Source: Myceligenerans indicum
Lineage (GTDB): Bacteria > Actinomycetota > Actinomycetes > Actinomycetales > Cellulomonadaceae
Direction: 5' to 3'
Assembly (NCBI RefSeq): GCF_016742955.1
Contig: NZ_JABBYC010000001.1
Coordinates: 1-64,000 of the forward strand
DNA: 64,000 bases
Shown: piece after piece, positions 46,466 through 54,723 of the stretch
Numbering within the stretch: position 1 is the first letter of the stretch
How the letters are laid out: the number at the start of each line of letters is the position of its first letter
Notes under the pieces: model-generated
What the model saw: only the letters and a program-made list of their open reading frames with translations
The model's database searches: none
Told to the model about the DNA's origin: nothing
Program-made: the position numbers and the translations under genes

Positions 46466-47343
46466 GGCTCGACGCCACCTCGTTGCCCCGGCCCGTGATC
46501 GACGCGGGACGCTCGGCGATCCGCGGCTACGGGATAGCCACGTCGTGGCTGCGCGGCGGCCCTGACTTCCTGCTCGTCGGGGGCAAACGGTGCGGCTCCA
46601 CCTCGCTGTACTTCGCCCTGCTGGAGCATCCGCGGATCCTGCCCCTGTTCCCCAGCGCGCGGCTGCTGCCCAAGAACAACCACACCAAGGGCGTGCACTA
46701 CTTCGACTCCCACCACGACCGGGGCACCGCCTGGTACCGCTCGCACTTCCCGGCGTCCATGCTTCGCAACGGCAAGCTGGTGGGAGACGGATCGCCCTAC
46801 TACCTGTTCCATCCGCTGGCCGCGGAGCGGGCGGCCCGCGAGGCCCCGGACGCCAGGATCCTGCTGGTCGTGCGGAACCCGGTGGAGCGTGCGTTCTCCC
46901 ACTTCCGGGAACGGCGCCGGGAGAACGCCGAGCCGCTCGAGACCTTCGAGGAGGCGCTCGCGGTCGAGGACGAGCGCCTTGACGGCGAGGAGGAACGGAT
47001 CCTGGCCGATCCGCGCTACCGCAGCTACGCGCACGAGCACCTGTCGTACCGCGCGCAGGGGGAGTACGCCCCCCACCTGCGGCGCTGGATGCGGTACTTT
47101 CCCGCCGAGCAGGTGCACGTCCTGGTCGCGGAGGACTTCTACGCGGACCCGCAGCGGGCCTGCGACGCGGTGGCGAACTTCCTGGGAATCGGCGCGGCGC
47201 CACTTCCGGCGGCCGCCTCCCGGCAGTGGAACGCGGCCCCGGCCCGCGACCTGCTCCCGGCGACGCGGAGCGAGCTGACGGACCACTACGCCCCGTTCAA
47301 CAAGGACCTGGAGGACCTCCTGGACCGCAAGCTCGGCTGGTGA
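46462..47343 (+). CDS. Sulfotransferase (PAPS-dependent, carbohydrate type)
   Basis: This 293-residue enzyme has the 5'-phosphosulfate-binding loop FLLVGGKRCGSTSLYFAL (36-53) and the 3'-phosphate-binding motif ILLVVRNPVERAFSHF (133-148) of heparan-sulfate-type sulfotransferases. These enzymes move sulfate from PAPS to sugar hydroxyls. It is coupled to a glycosyltransferase and faces the EPS export genes, so a sulfated extracellular polysaccharide is likely. It is convergent with the kinase-like gene; only 4 bp separate the stops. Confidence 0.88.
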   Translation: MRLDATSLPRPVIDAGRSAIRGYGIATSWLRGGPDFLLVGGKRCGSTSLYFALLEHPRILPLFPSARLLPKNNHTKGVHYFDSHHDRGTAWYRSHFPASMLRNGKLVGDGSPYYLFHPLAAERAAREAPDARILLVVRNPVERAFSHFRERRRENAEPLETFEEALAVEDERLDGEEERILADPRYRSYAHEHLSYRAQGEYAPHLRRWMRYFPAEQVHVLVAEDFYADPQRACDAVANFLGIGAAPLPAAASRQWNAAPARDLLPATRSELTDHYAPFNKDLEDLLDRKLGW

Positions 47344-47347
47344 CGGG

Positions 47348-48337
47348 TCAGCTGCCGATCGTGCTGAGAGTGGCCGCGAGGCGAGCGGTGAAACCGGCGT
47401 CATGGTCCGTGGCCGAGCGGGCGCTCAGCCGGTCCAGCCAGAACTCGGCCACCTCGGCGTCGTCGGGAACCGGCTCGGCCGCCGTGCCCCGCATCGAGGC
47501 GCGACCTGGCGGGCGTCCGAACGCGGCGACGTTCGACGCCCGGTAGTAGAACAGGTCGGCGCCGGGCGGCGCCCATCCCGCGTCCTCCCAGTCGATGAGC
47601 CACGGCAGGCCACGTCCGTTGCGCCGCAGGTTCCACGCGGTCAGGTCGCCGTGCATCGGTTCCCAGTGTTCCGGGACGCCCTTCGGGCGGTCGAACACGC
47701 CGCCCAGGTGGCGCCGGAGGTCGGCCAGCAGCGGGCCGACCGGTGTGCGTCGCGCGGGGGCGGCGGGGCGCGGCGGCATCGCGCTGATGAGCAGCCAGTG
47801 CAGCCCGGCCGTCTCCCCCCGGTCCAGTACCTGGGGCACCCGGAAGGTCTCCGCGCGCCCGCCCGGGAACGCCGACAGGGCGCGTTCCTCCCGATCGAGC
47901 TCGGCCGGGTCGTCGCGCAGCTTCAGGAAGCCGACCGGCCGGGAGCCGCGGAGGAGCAGCATGGCGAGCCCGCTGCGGGACACCTGCGGGCGGGCGTAGA
48001 CCGCGAGCTCGTCGAACGCGGGCAGTGCCCTTCGCAGCTCCGTCCAGATCTCGGGGCCGGCGGGGATCTCCCAGACGACCCGTTCGCCGGGCACCGCGCG
48101 CGGCCCGAAGGCCGCGGCCGCACCCCACAGTGACCACTGCGCCGCGACGGCGTACCAGCGGGACCGTGTGATCAGCGAGACCCCGGCGGCCGCACCTCGC
48201 CGTGACTCGCCCGGGATCAGGACGTTCCGCGTGGCGATGGCCGGCCGGATCAGGCTTGCCCGGCCGGTCGCGGTCAGCCCGGCGCTCGGCTCGGTCCTCG
48301 GCCGCCGGCCGTGCAGCAGTGGCCTGCGCCCCGTCAT
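47348..48337 (-). CDS. APH/choline-kinase-like phosphotransferase in the EPS operon
   Basis: This 329-residue protein has a kinase-like C-terminal half: MHGDLTAWNLRRN (catalytic loop H-G-D-x-x-x-x-N) followed by LPWLIDWEDAGWAPPGADLF (metal-binding I-D-x-E/D). The N-terminal lobe is poorly conserved but has FLKLRDDPAELDREERALSA. Such kinases phosphorylate aminoglycosides, choline, sugars or lipids; the EPS context suggests a sugar or phosphocholine-like modification. No resistance role is implied. ATG overlaps the flippase stop (48334-48337); it is the last gene of a four-gene minus-strand operon. Confidence 0.75.
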   Translation of the reverse strand: MTGRRPLLHGRRPRTEPSAGLTATGRASLIRPAIATRNVLIPGESRRGAAAGVSLITRSRWYAVAAQWSLWGAAAAFGPRAVPGERVVWEIPAGPEIWTELRRALPAFDELAVYARPQVSRSGLAMLLLRGSRPVGFLKLRDDPAELDREERALSAFPGGRAETFRVPQVLDRGETAGLHWLLISAMPPRPAAPARRTPVGPLLADLRRHLGGVFDRPKGVPEHWEPMHGDLTAWNLRRNGRGLPWLIDWEDAGWAPPGADLFYYRASNVAAFGRPPGRASMRGTAAEPVPDDAEVAEFWLDRLSARSATDHDAGFTARLAATLSTIGS

Positions 48338-49851
48338 CGTGCCCTCTCCTTGACCGCTCGCAGCACCTCGATCAGCAACCCGGCGTCGCGCCGCAGAGCA
48401 GGGGCCAGCATCAGGCACACGCCCCACACCAGCAGGCCGCTCAGCACCGCGACGGCGAGTCCGGTGGCCGCGGGGGCCGCCGTCCCCGCGCCGTTCACCA
48501 GCCACGTGGCGAGCCACGCGGCGACCCCGACGGGGACCGCCTGGGCCAGGATCCGCAGTCCGCCCAGCGCGAGCCGCCCGCCCGGGTAGGCGGTGATGCG
48601 GGACAGCCACCAGAAGGACAGGGGCCACTCGAGGGCCGCCGACGCCGCGAACCCCGCGGCGATCCCGTTCACGCCCCAGAGGCTCCCGATCAGCACGCCC
48701 GCGATCTTCAGGACGGCCGTCACCATGGAATACGCGAGCAGCGCGCCGCTCAGGCCGCGGGCCAGGTAGGTCCAGTACCCGACGTAGGCGAGTGTCTGGC
48801 AGCCGCCGGCCACGGCGAAGGCCGCGAGCAGGGGCGCGGCGGGCTCCCATCCGGGTCCGAGGAAGACGCCGACCACCGACCCGGACGCGCCGACGACCAC
48901 GGCGAGCACGAGGACGACGGGTAGTGCCAGCACCTGTTGTCCGCGCAGCAGCATGCTGTCGAACCGGGACCGGTCCTCGGCGATCCGGGCGAGCACCGGC
49001 AGCGCGACCGTCGTGGACGGCTGGCGGAGCTGGGTCAAGGGACGCATGAGGAGCTGGTACGCCCGGTTGTACAGCCCGAGCGGGCCCGGGCCGAGTGAGA
49101 GGCCGATGACGAACGTGGCCAGGTTGTCGGCTCCGTAGCCGACGAGCTGGGAGGCCAGCAGGCCGCCGCCGAAGCGGAAGAAGCCCCGCATGCCCGCATC
49201 GCGCCGCGGCCGTGCGGGCAGCCAGCCGCCCGCCACCCACACGCCCACGAGTGTCGCGCCGGCCGTCGCCACCTGCTGGACCACGACCGCGCGGTGGTCG
49301 TGCGTGACGAGCCCGACCACGATCGCGCCACCCAGCGCTGCGACCGGTGCCGCCACCTCCACGATCGCGAGCGTCCGGAATCGCATGTCGCGCACGAGCC
49401 CCGCCTTGTGCTGCGTGGCCAGGCCGTTGATCAGGAACACGAACGCCAGCGCCCGGCAGATGCCGACCAGTGCGGGCTCGTCGAACAGGCGGGCGATCAG
49501 CGGCGCCGCGGTGATGCCGGCGACGCACAGCACGGCTCCGATCGCGACGTTCACCCAGAACAGGTTGTCCCGCTGCTGCCTCGTCAGGTCGGGGGCGCGC
49601 ATCGCCGCCGACGACAGGCCGGCGTCGCGCAGGATCTCCCCGATCCCGACGACCGCCGCGACCATGGCGACGAGCCCGTACTCGGTGGGTGGCACCAGCC
49701 GGGCCAGCACTGCGACCGCGGCGACCTGCAACAGGATGCGCGCACCCTGGGAAGCCGCCGTGACGGTGGCGCCGCGTGCGGCGCGGCGCCCGAGGCCCTG
49801 ACGAGCCTCTTCCTGTCTCCGTACGCCTTGCTCGGTCACGTCCGGTGCCAC
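48334..49851 (-). CDS. Wzx-type polysaccharide flippase
   Basis: This 505-residue membrane protein has about 12-14 helices and the MATE/Wzx motifs of the polysaccharide-export group: ARLVPPTEYGLVAMVAAVVG near 50-70, GDNL-like GYGADNLATFVIG, and YNRAYQLLMRPLTQL. It would flip the undecaprenyl-linked repeat unit across the membrane. A long polar N-terminus (25 residues) precedes helix 1. It overlaps the BY-kinase gene by 16 bp and the kinase-like gene by 4 bp. Confidence 0.9.
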   Translation of the reverse strand: MAPDVTEQGVRRQEEARQGLGRRAARGATVTAASQGARILLQVAAVAVLARLVPPTEYGLVAMVAAVVGIGEILRDAGLSSAAMRAPDLTRQQRDNLFWVNVAIGAVLCVAGITAAPLIARLFDEPALVGICRALAFVFLINGLATQHKAGLVRDMRFRTLAIVEVAAPVAALGGAIVVGLVTHDHRAVVVQQVATAGATLVGVWVAGGWLPARPRRDAGMRGFFRFGGGLLASQLVGYGADNLATFVIGLSLGPGPLGLYNRAYQLLMRPLTQLRQPSTTVALPVLARIAEDRSRFDSMLLRGQQVLALPVVLVLAVVVGASGSVVGVFLGPGWEPAAPLLAAFAVAGGCQTLAYVGYWTYLARGLSGALLAYSMVTAVLKIAGVLIGSLWGVNGIAAGFAASAALEWPLSFWWLSRITAYPGGRLALGGLRILAQAVPVGVAAWLATWLVNGAGTAAPAATGLAVAVLSGLLVWGVCLMLAPALRRDAGLLIEVLRAVKERAR

Positions 49852-51197
49852 CGGGACTGGAGGTTGACGGCTCCGCCGTCGCCGTAGCCGGCGTAGGAGT
49901 CGAAGTCGTGGTCCTTGCGGGAGACGCCCGTGGCGATCAGGCCCAGGCAGGTCGCGCCGATCGCGTCCAGCGACGCGAGGGCGTCGTGCAGCTGGGCACG
50001 GCGTACCCGTCTCGCCCGTGCGACGACGACGGCGCCCTGGGTGCGGCGAGCCAGCAGCGCACCGTCGGTGACGGGGAGCAGCGGCGGGACGTCGAAGATG
50101 ACCACGTCGTAGGCGGACCGGGCCTGGCGGACGAGTTGCTCCATGGAGTCCGCCTCGATGAGCCGGCCGGGGTTGGGCGGCAGGTCGCCGGCCGTGAGCA
50201 CGGCGAAGCGGGGCGGTCCGACCTGCTGGACCACGTCCTCCAGGTCGGCCCGGCCGATGAGGACGGTCGACAGGCCGACGGCGCCCTCGAGCCCGAGGCG
50301 GTCGGCCAGCGAGGGCCGGCGCAGGTCCGCGTCGACGAGCAGGACCCGTGAGCCGCGCTCGGCGAGGGCGTGGGCCAGGCCGATCGCCGTCGTCGTCTTG
50401 CCCTCGTCGGGAACCGAGGACGTCACGACGAACGACCGGACCGGCGCCCCGACGTCGAGGAACTCCAGGTTGGTCCGCACGCGGCGGTACGACTCGGCCA
50501 TCAGGTGCGGGTCCGGGGCGCCCTTGCGGATCTGTGGCACCGTGCCGAGAACGGCCAGGTCCTCGTCCGCCGGGAGGTCCTTCGCCGTCCTGATGCGGGT
50601 GTCGAACAAGGCCAGGCCCACGGCGATCAGCGCTCCGACCGCCAGCCCGGCCGCCGCTCCGCCCGCGGTCAGGAGCCTGGTGTCCGGGGCGAACGGGTAC
50701 TCGGGAGGCTCGGCCGTCGCGACCTCCGTCAGCCGGACCGCGCTGCGCCCGTTCGCGTTCGACGGCGACACCTCCGACACCGTCTCCGAGAGGTGTTCGG
50801 CCACGGCGTTGGCCACCTGCGCCGCCTGCACCGGGTCGGCCGCCTCGGCGGAGATCTCGATGATCGCGGTGTCCAGCGGGACCATCGACTCGACCTGTTC
50901 GGACAGGTCGCCCGGCGTCGTGTCGAGACCGAGCTCGGTGATCACGGGGTTCAGCACCGTGGGCATCGTGGCGAGCGACGCGTAGGAGGTCACCAGGTTC
51001 TGCGTGTAGTTCGCACCCTGCATGAGCTCCGAGACCGTGTCGCCGCGCTCCAGGCTCACGAAGACGCTCGTGGTCGCCCGGTACTGGGGCGCGACGGTCT
51101 GCGCGAATCCGAGGCCGGCGAGGCCGCCGACCAGGATCGCCGCGACGAGGACCACCCAGTGCTTGCGCAGGGTGGCTGCGTAGTCAGCGAGCTCCAT
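49836..51197 (-). CDS. Wzz-BY-kinase (polysaccharide copolymerase, tyrosine autokinase)
   Basis: This 453-residue protein joins a Wzz chain-length domain (helices at about 13-33 and 177-197) to a cytoplasmic BY-kinase: Walker A SSVPDEGKTTT (260-270), Walker A' VLLVDADLRRPS (286-297) and Walker B VVIFDVPPLLPVTD. BY-kinases control EPS length by cyclic autophosphorylation of a C-terminal tyrosine cluster. Here only Y435 and Y438 remain near the end (DSYAGYG), far fewer than usual. It overlaps the glycosyltransferase gene upstream by 14 bp. Confidence 0.93.
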   Translation of the reverse strand: MELADYAATLRKHWVVLVAAILVGGLAGLGFAQTVAPQYRATTSVFVSLERGDTVSELMQGANYTQNLVTSYASLATMPTVLNPVITELGLDTTPGDLSEQVESMVPLDTAIIEISAEAADPVQAAQVANAVAEHLSETVSEVSPSNANGRSAVRLTEVATAEPPEYPFAPDTRLLTAGGAAAGLAVGALIAVGLALFDTRIRTAKDLPADEDLAVLGTVPQIRKGAPDPHLMAESYRRVRTNLEFLDVGAPVRSFVVTSSVPDEGKTTTAIGLAHALAERGSRVLLVDADLRRPSLADRLGLEGAVGLSTVLIGRADLEDVVQQVGPPRFAVLTAGDLPPNPGRLIEADSMEQLVRQARSAYDVVIFDVPPLLPVTDGALLARRTQGAVVVARARRVRRAQLHDALASLDAIGATCLGLIATGVSRKDHDFDSYAGYGDGGAVNLQSRWHRT

Positions 51198-52176
51198 CCA
51201 TCAAGCCTTTCCTGTCGGCGGACGCCGGGACGGCGGCCGCGTTTCTGGCCCCAGGGGCCGTACGGCGGGCCGCCAGGAGACATGTGAGTCCTGCCGCGGT
51301 GCCGCGGAGAGCCGGCCACAGCGTACGCAGCGGATGGCGCACGACGGCGCGGCGTCCGCCGCGGAGCAGGACCTCCCGCGTGTGCGCCGGCGTGGCGCGA
51401 AGCCAGCCGCCCCATTGGTCGCGGGCGACGTTCCGTGCGGCGAAGAGCAGCCGGTTGCGGGTGTTGTAGTAGTGGTACAGCGGTGACTTGCCCCGGCTCG
51501 TCGACGCCGCGTCCGCGGCGCGCGTGGTGCCGTCCTGCGTGCCGCCGACGTCGTGCACGCAGGTGAGGTCGTCGCGCACCGCGAGTCGTCCCCCGGACCG
51601 CGTCCAGCGCACGCTGAGGTCGACGTCCTCCCAGTACAGGAAGTACTCGCCGCTGAACCCGCCGACGTCGATCAGCCGGCTGGCCGACGCGGCGAAACAG
51701 GCGCCGGAGACCCACGGGACGTCGTCGGGTCCTGCGGGCGGGCCGTTTCGCGTGCGGCCGTGGCGCAGGTCCAGGGCGGCGCCAGTGAACCAGTCCCCGC
51801 CCTGCGGGGTGCGGACCGCCGGGGCGACGAGCAGGCTGTCGTCGGCGGCCACATCGGCCACGAGGGCCTCGGCAGCGGTGAGGCCGACGGAGGCGTCCGG
51901 GTTGAGCACCAGGCTGAGGTCGCATCCCGCATCCAGGGCCGCACGGATCCCGGCGTCTGCTCCCGCGCCGAATCCCAGGTTGGTCTCGGGCAGCACCAGG
52001 GTCCAGCCGTCGGCGGAGCCGGCGGCCACGACACGGTCGCGTTCTGCCGCCGAGCTCCAGCAGTCGACGAGCACGCGGGTCCAGCGGGTGCCCGCGAACG
52101 GTCGCAGGGCTGCGGCGGCGAGATGCACCGATCCGTAGTTCACCACGACGACAGCAGGCCTGGGGGTGGTGGGCAC
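51184..52176 (-). CDS. GT2-type glycosyltransferase (EPS)
   Basis: This 330-residue GT-A enzyme of the rhamnosyltransferase-like GT2 group shows VVVVNYGS, ETNLGFGAGADAGIRAA, LVLNPDA (metal-binding D-x-D-like) and GEYFLYWEDVDLSVR. It is the first gene of the minus-strand operon GT2 - BY-kinase - flippase - APH-like kinase. GTG at 52176; the minus-strand CAGGAT (52183-52188) ends six bases before it. Confidence 0.9.
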   Translation of the reverse strand: MPTTPRPAVVVVNYGSVHLAAAALRPFAGTRWTRVLVDCWSSAAERDRVVAAGSADGWTLVLPETNLGFGAGADAGIRAALDAGCDLSLVLNPDASVGLTAAEALVADVAADDSLLVAPAVRTPQGGDWFTGAALDLRHGRTRNGPPAGPDDVPWVSGACFAASASRLIDVGGFSGEYFLYWEDVDLSVRWTRSGGRLAVRDDLTCVHDVGGTQDGTTRAADAASTSRGKSPLYHYYNTRNRLLFAARNVARDQWGGWLRATPAHTREVLLRGGRRAVVRHPLRTLWPALRGTAAGLTCLLAARRTAPGARNAAAVPASADRKGLMDGAR

Positions 52177-52266
52177 CGTTGCATCCTGCCGGAACCGCTG
52201 GGAGAGAGCGAGTGGTAGGTCGGGTGAAATGGGGGACAGTGGAGAGAATATCGTCGCTCATGCCCA

Positions 52267-52279
52267 TAACCTTTGGCGT
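52267..52279 (+). promoter_or_regulatory. Candidate leaderless promoter of the plus-strand EPS operon
   Basis: TAACCT (52267-52272) ends 7 nt before ATG 52280. The 100-bp gap between the divergent EPS operons is AT-richer than the genes. Confidence 0.45.
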
Positions 52280-52990
52280 ATGACACCCTTGAGGCGGACG
52301 AAAGGCCCACGGTCGGGAATCGGGACCGGGACGGTCTCCGGAAAGGCCGCGGTTCTTCTCGCGGTGTCGCTCCTGCTTTCACCCGCGCTGACGGCCTGCG
52401 GCCCCGCCGCGCCGCCGGTCGGTGCGGAGCCCTCGTCCTCCGCGAGCGGTTCGCCGGGCACGTCGGCCACGCCGGAGTCCGGCGACCCCGGTTCCTCGGG
52501 CGGCGAGCGCGATGCGGACGATGCCGGCGAGCAGACCTCCGGCGGCACGGCGCGCGGCGACGCGCACGACACCGTCGTCGCAGGCCGGGCCACCACGGAG
52601 GTCGTTCCCCTCACCGCCGACGCCGTCGGCGTGGGCGAGGACCTCGCCGTGGAGCTCACCACCGTCGAGCGGACCGTCGCGGAGGCGACCATGCCGGGCG
52701 AGGTCGCCGGCTCCGCGATCCGTATTCAGGTCACAGTGGTCAATTCCGGCGTATATCACGCTCTTGGTGCGAGCGTCGTGAACCTGTACTACGGTCCCGA
52801 TCGCATACCGGCGAGTTCACTCTCCGGTTCTGGGGAGAACAAACTCCCGGATTCCGTGCCAGCAGGGGAAGCCACGACAGGGACCTACGAGTTCGCCGTC
52901 CCGGACGACAGGACCCTGGAGGTGCTCGTCGAGATCGACGTGGACCCGCAGCTGCATGTCGCACTGTTCGAGGGAGAGGTAAGTCCATGA
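52280..52990 (+). CDS. EPS-locus lipoprotein (DUF4352-like)
   Basis: This 236-residue protein has a lipoprotein signal with lipobox LTAC (C40), so it is anchored to the outer membrane face. A Ser/Gly/Glu-rich linker (about 45-105) leads to a beta-sandwich domain (about 115-236) resembling DUF4352, with VELTTVERTV, IRIQVTVVNSG and GTYEFAVPDD. DUF4352 domains occur in surface proteins of unknown binding function. It is the first gene of a five-gene operon and is coupled to the beta-propeller gene (ATGA). Confidence 0.8.
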   Translation: MTPLRRTKGPRSGIGTGTVSGKAAVLLAVSLLLSPALTACGPAAPPVGAEPSSSASGSPGTSATPESGDPGSSGGERDADDAGEQTSGGTARGDAHDTVVAGRATTEVVPLTADAVGVGEDLAVELTTVERTVAEATMPGEVAGSAIRIQVTVVNSGVYHALGASVVNLYYGPDRIPASSLSGSGENKLPDSVPAGEATTGTYEFAVPDDRTLEVLVEIDVDPQLHVALFEGEVSP

Positions 52991-54723
52991 GAATCGCGCC
53001 CACCGCGCTGGCCGCCGTCGCGGCCGGCGTCCTCGCCGTCATGTCCGTGGGGGTGGGTGCTTCCGCCGCCGCGGATACGGACGACGACACGATCTCCAGC
53101 TCGCTGGTGGGCCTTGGATCGGTACTCGACGGCCTGGTCTCCCCGTCGAGGTCGATGCGGGACCAGGGACTCGCGGTGGCAGCGGCGCAGGCCGCGCCCG
53201 TGAGCAGTGACGCGCTGCCCACCGTGCAGATCGACGGCGTCGTGTGGGCGCAGGTGGTCGTCGGTGACGTCGTGTACGTGGGCGGTGACTTCACGTCGGC
53301 CCGCCCTGCGGGCGCGGCGCGGGGTACGCAGGAGGTGCCGCGCACCAACCTGCTGGCCTACGACCTCGACTCGGGGGAGCTGATCGACGGCTGGGCTCCG
53401 CAGGTCAACGGAGAGGTCAGGGACCTGGCGGCATCGCCGGACGGCAACCGGCTGTACATCGCCGGCCGGTTCACGTCGGTCGACGGCGCCACGCGATACC
53501 GCGCCGCGGCGTTCAACACGGGCACAGGAGCACTCACCGGATTCCGGCCGTCCGTGAACGCCCTGGTCAACGCCATCGACGTGGCAGGCGACGACGTCTA
53601 CCTCGGGGGCACCTTCACCTCGGTGAACAACAAGGAGCGCGTTCGGGTGGCCGCCGTCGACGCGGCGAGCGGCGCGACCACGCGCCCGTTCCAGGCGCGG
53701 GTCGCCGACCACTCGGTGCAGGACCTGATCCTCTCGCCCGACGGCGACCAGGTGGTCATCTCCGGGAACTTCACCTCGGTGAACAGGTCGCAGAACCCGG
53801 GCTACGGGCTGGCCCGGCTCGATGCCACGACCGGCGAGATGCTGCCGCTTCCCCTGAACGATGTCGTGCGCAACGCCGGCACCTACGCCGCCGTGCTGTC
53901 CCTGGCGACCGACGACGACTACCTCTACGGCACGGCCTACCACTGGTCGAAGAAGGGCTCCACGGAAGGGTCGTTCGCGGCGGACTGGGACACCGGCCGG
54001 CTCGTGTGGCTGGAGGACTGCCACGGCGACACGTACTCGATCGTCCCCTTCCGGGGCGCGATCTTCACGGCGAGCCACAAGCACGACTGCGCCACGAGCG
54101 GCGCCTTCCCCGAGACGGAGCCGCAGACGTTCCACCGCGGCACGGCGACCACGCGGACCGTCGAGGGAGAGAACGTCGCCGACGACGAGCACGGTTACCC
54201 GGACAGCCCGGGCACGCCGCGACCCGAGCTCCTGAACTGGTTCCCGGATTTCACCCCGGGCACGTACACGGGCCAGGGCCAGGGACCGTGGAGCGTCACG
54301 GCGGCCGGTGACTACCTGCTGTACGGCGGTGAGTTCACCAGCGTCAACAACCATCCGCAGCAGGGGCTCGTGCGCTTCGCCGTGCGGGACGTCGCGGCCA
54401 ACGCCGACGGTCCCCGGCTCGGCGGAGCCAAGTTCCCGCTGACGCTGCGGTCCCCCCGGAGCGGCACGGTCGAGGCGACCTGGCCGTCCAACTACGACCG
54501 CGACGACCTGACACTCACGTACTCGCTCTACCGAGGGACCACCTCGGACGCGGCCATCAGCGTCCAGCAGCGCTCAGGCAGCTTCTGGGAGGGAGGAACC
54601 ATGTCCTTCACCGACACGGAGGCCGAGCCCGGCACGACCCAGCGGTACATCGTCGTCGCCCGCGACCCGTGGGGGAACGAGGCATGGTCCCGGTGGAGCG
54701 ACGTCGCGGTGAGCGGCCGATGA
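52987..54723 (+). CDS. Secreted beta-propeller protein with FTSV repeats and C-terminal Fn3-like domain
   Basis: This 578-residue protein has a signal peptide (cleavage near residue 28) and no anchor. A propeller is indicated by five repeats of G-G/S-x-F-T-S-V/A: GGDFTSA (99-105), AGRFTSV (159-165), GGTFTSV (207-213), SGNFTSV (259-265) and GGEFTSV (447-453). The gap at 270-445 contains two cysteines. Residues about 480-578 look like a fibronectin type III domain. It may bind or organise the exported polysaccharide; that is inferred from its place between EPS genes. Confidence 0.8.
   Translation: MRIAPTALAAVAAGVLAVMSVGVGASAAADTDDDTISSSLVGLGSVLDGLVSPSRSMRDQGLAVAAAQAAPVSSDALPTVQIDGVVWAQVVVGDVVYVGGDFTSARPAGAARGTQEVPRTNLLAYDLDSGELIDGWAPQVNGEVRDLAASPDGNRLYIAGRFTSVDGATRYRAAAFNTGTGALTGFRPSVNALVNAIDVAGDDVYLGGTFTSVNNKERVRVAAVDAASGATTRPFQARVADHSVQDLILSPDGDQVVISGNFTSVNRSQNPGYGLARLDATTGEMLPLPLNDVVRNAGTYAAVLSLATDDDYLYGTAYHWSKKGSTEGSFAADWDTGRLVWLEDCHGDTYSIVPFRGAIFTASHKHDCATSGAFPETEPQTFHRGTATTRTVEGENVADDEHGYPDSPGTPRPELLNWFPDFTPGTYTGQGQGPWSVTAAGDYLLYGGEFTSVNNHPQQGLVRFAVRDVAANADGPRLGGAKFPLTLRSPRSGTVEATWPSNYDRDDLTLTYSLYRGTTSDAAISVQQRSGSFWEGGTMSFTDTEAEPGTTQRYIVVARDPWGNEAWSRWSDVAVSGR

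Noticed and set aside
47348-48337. Aminoglycoside-resistance gene
   Set aside because: Only the general APH/choline-kinase fold is evident, and the gene is coupled to a polysaccharide flippase; resistance is not supported.
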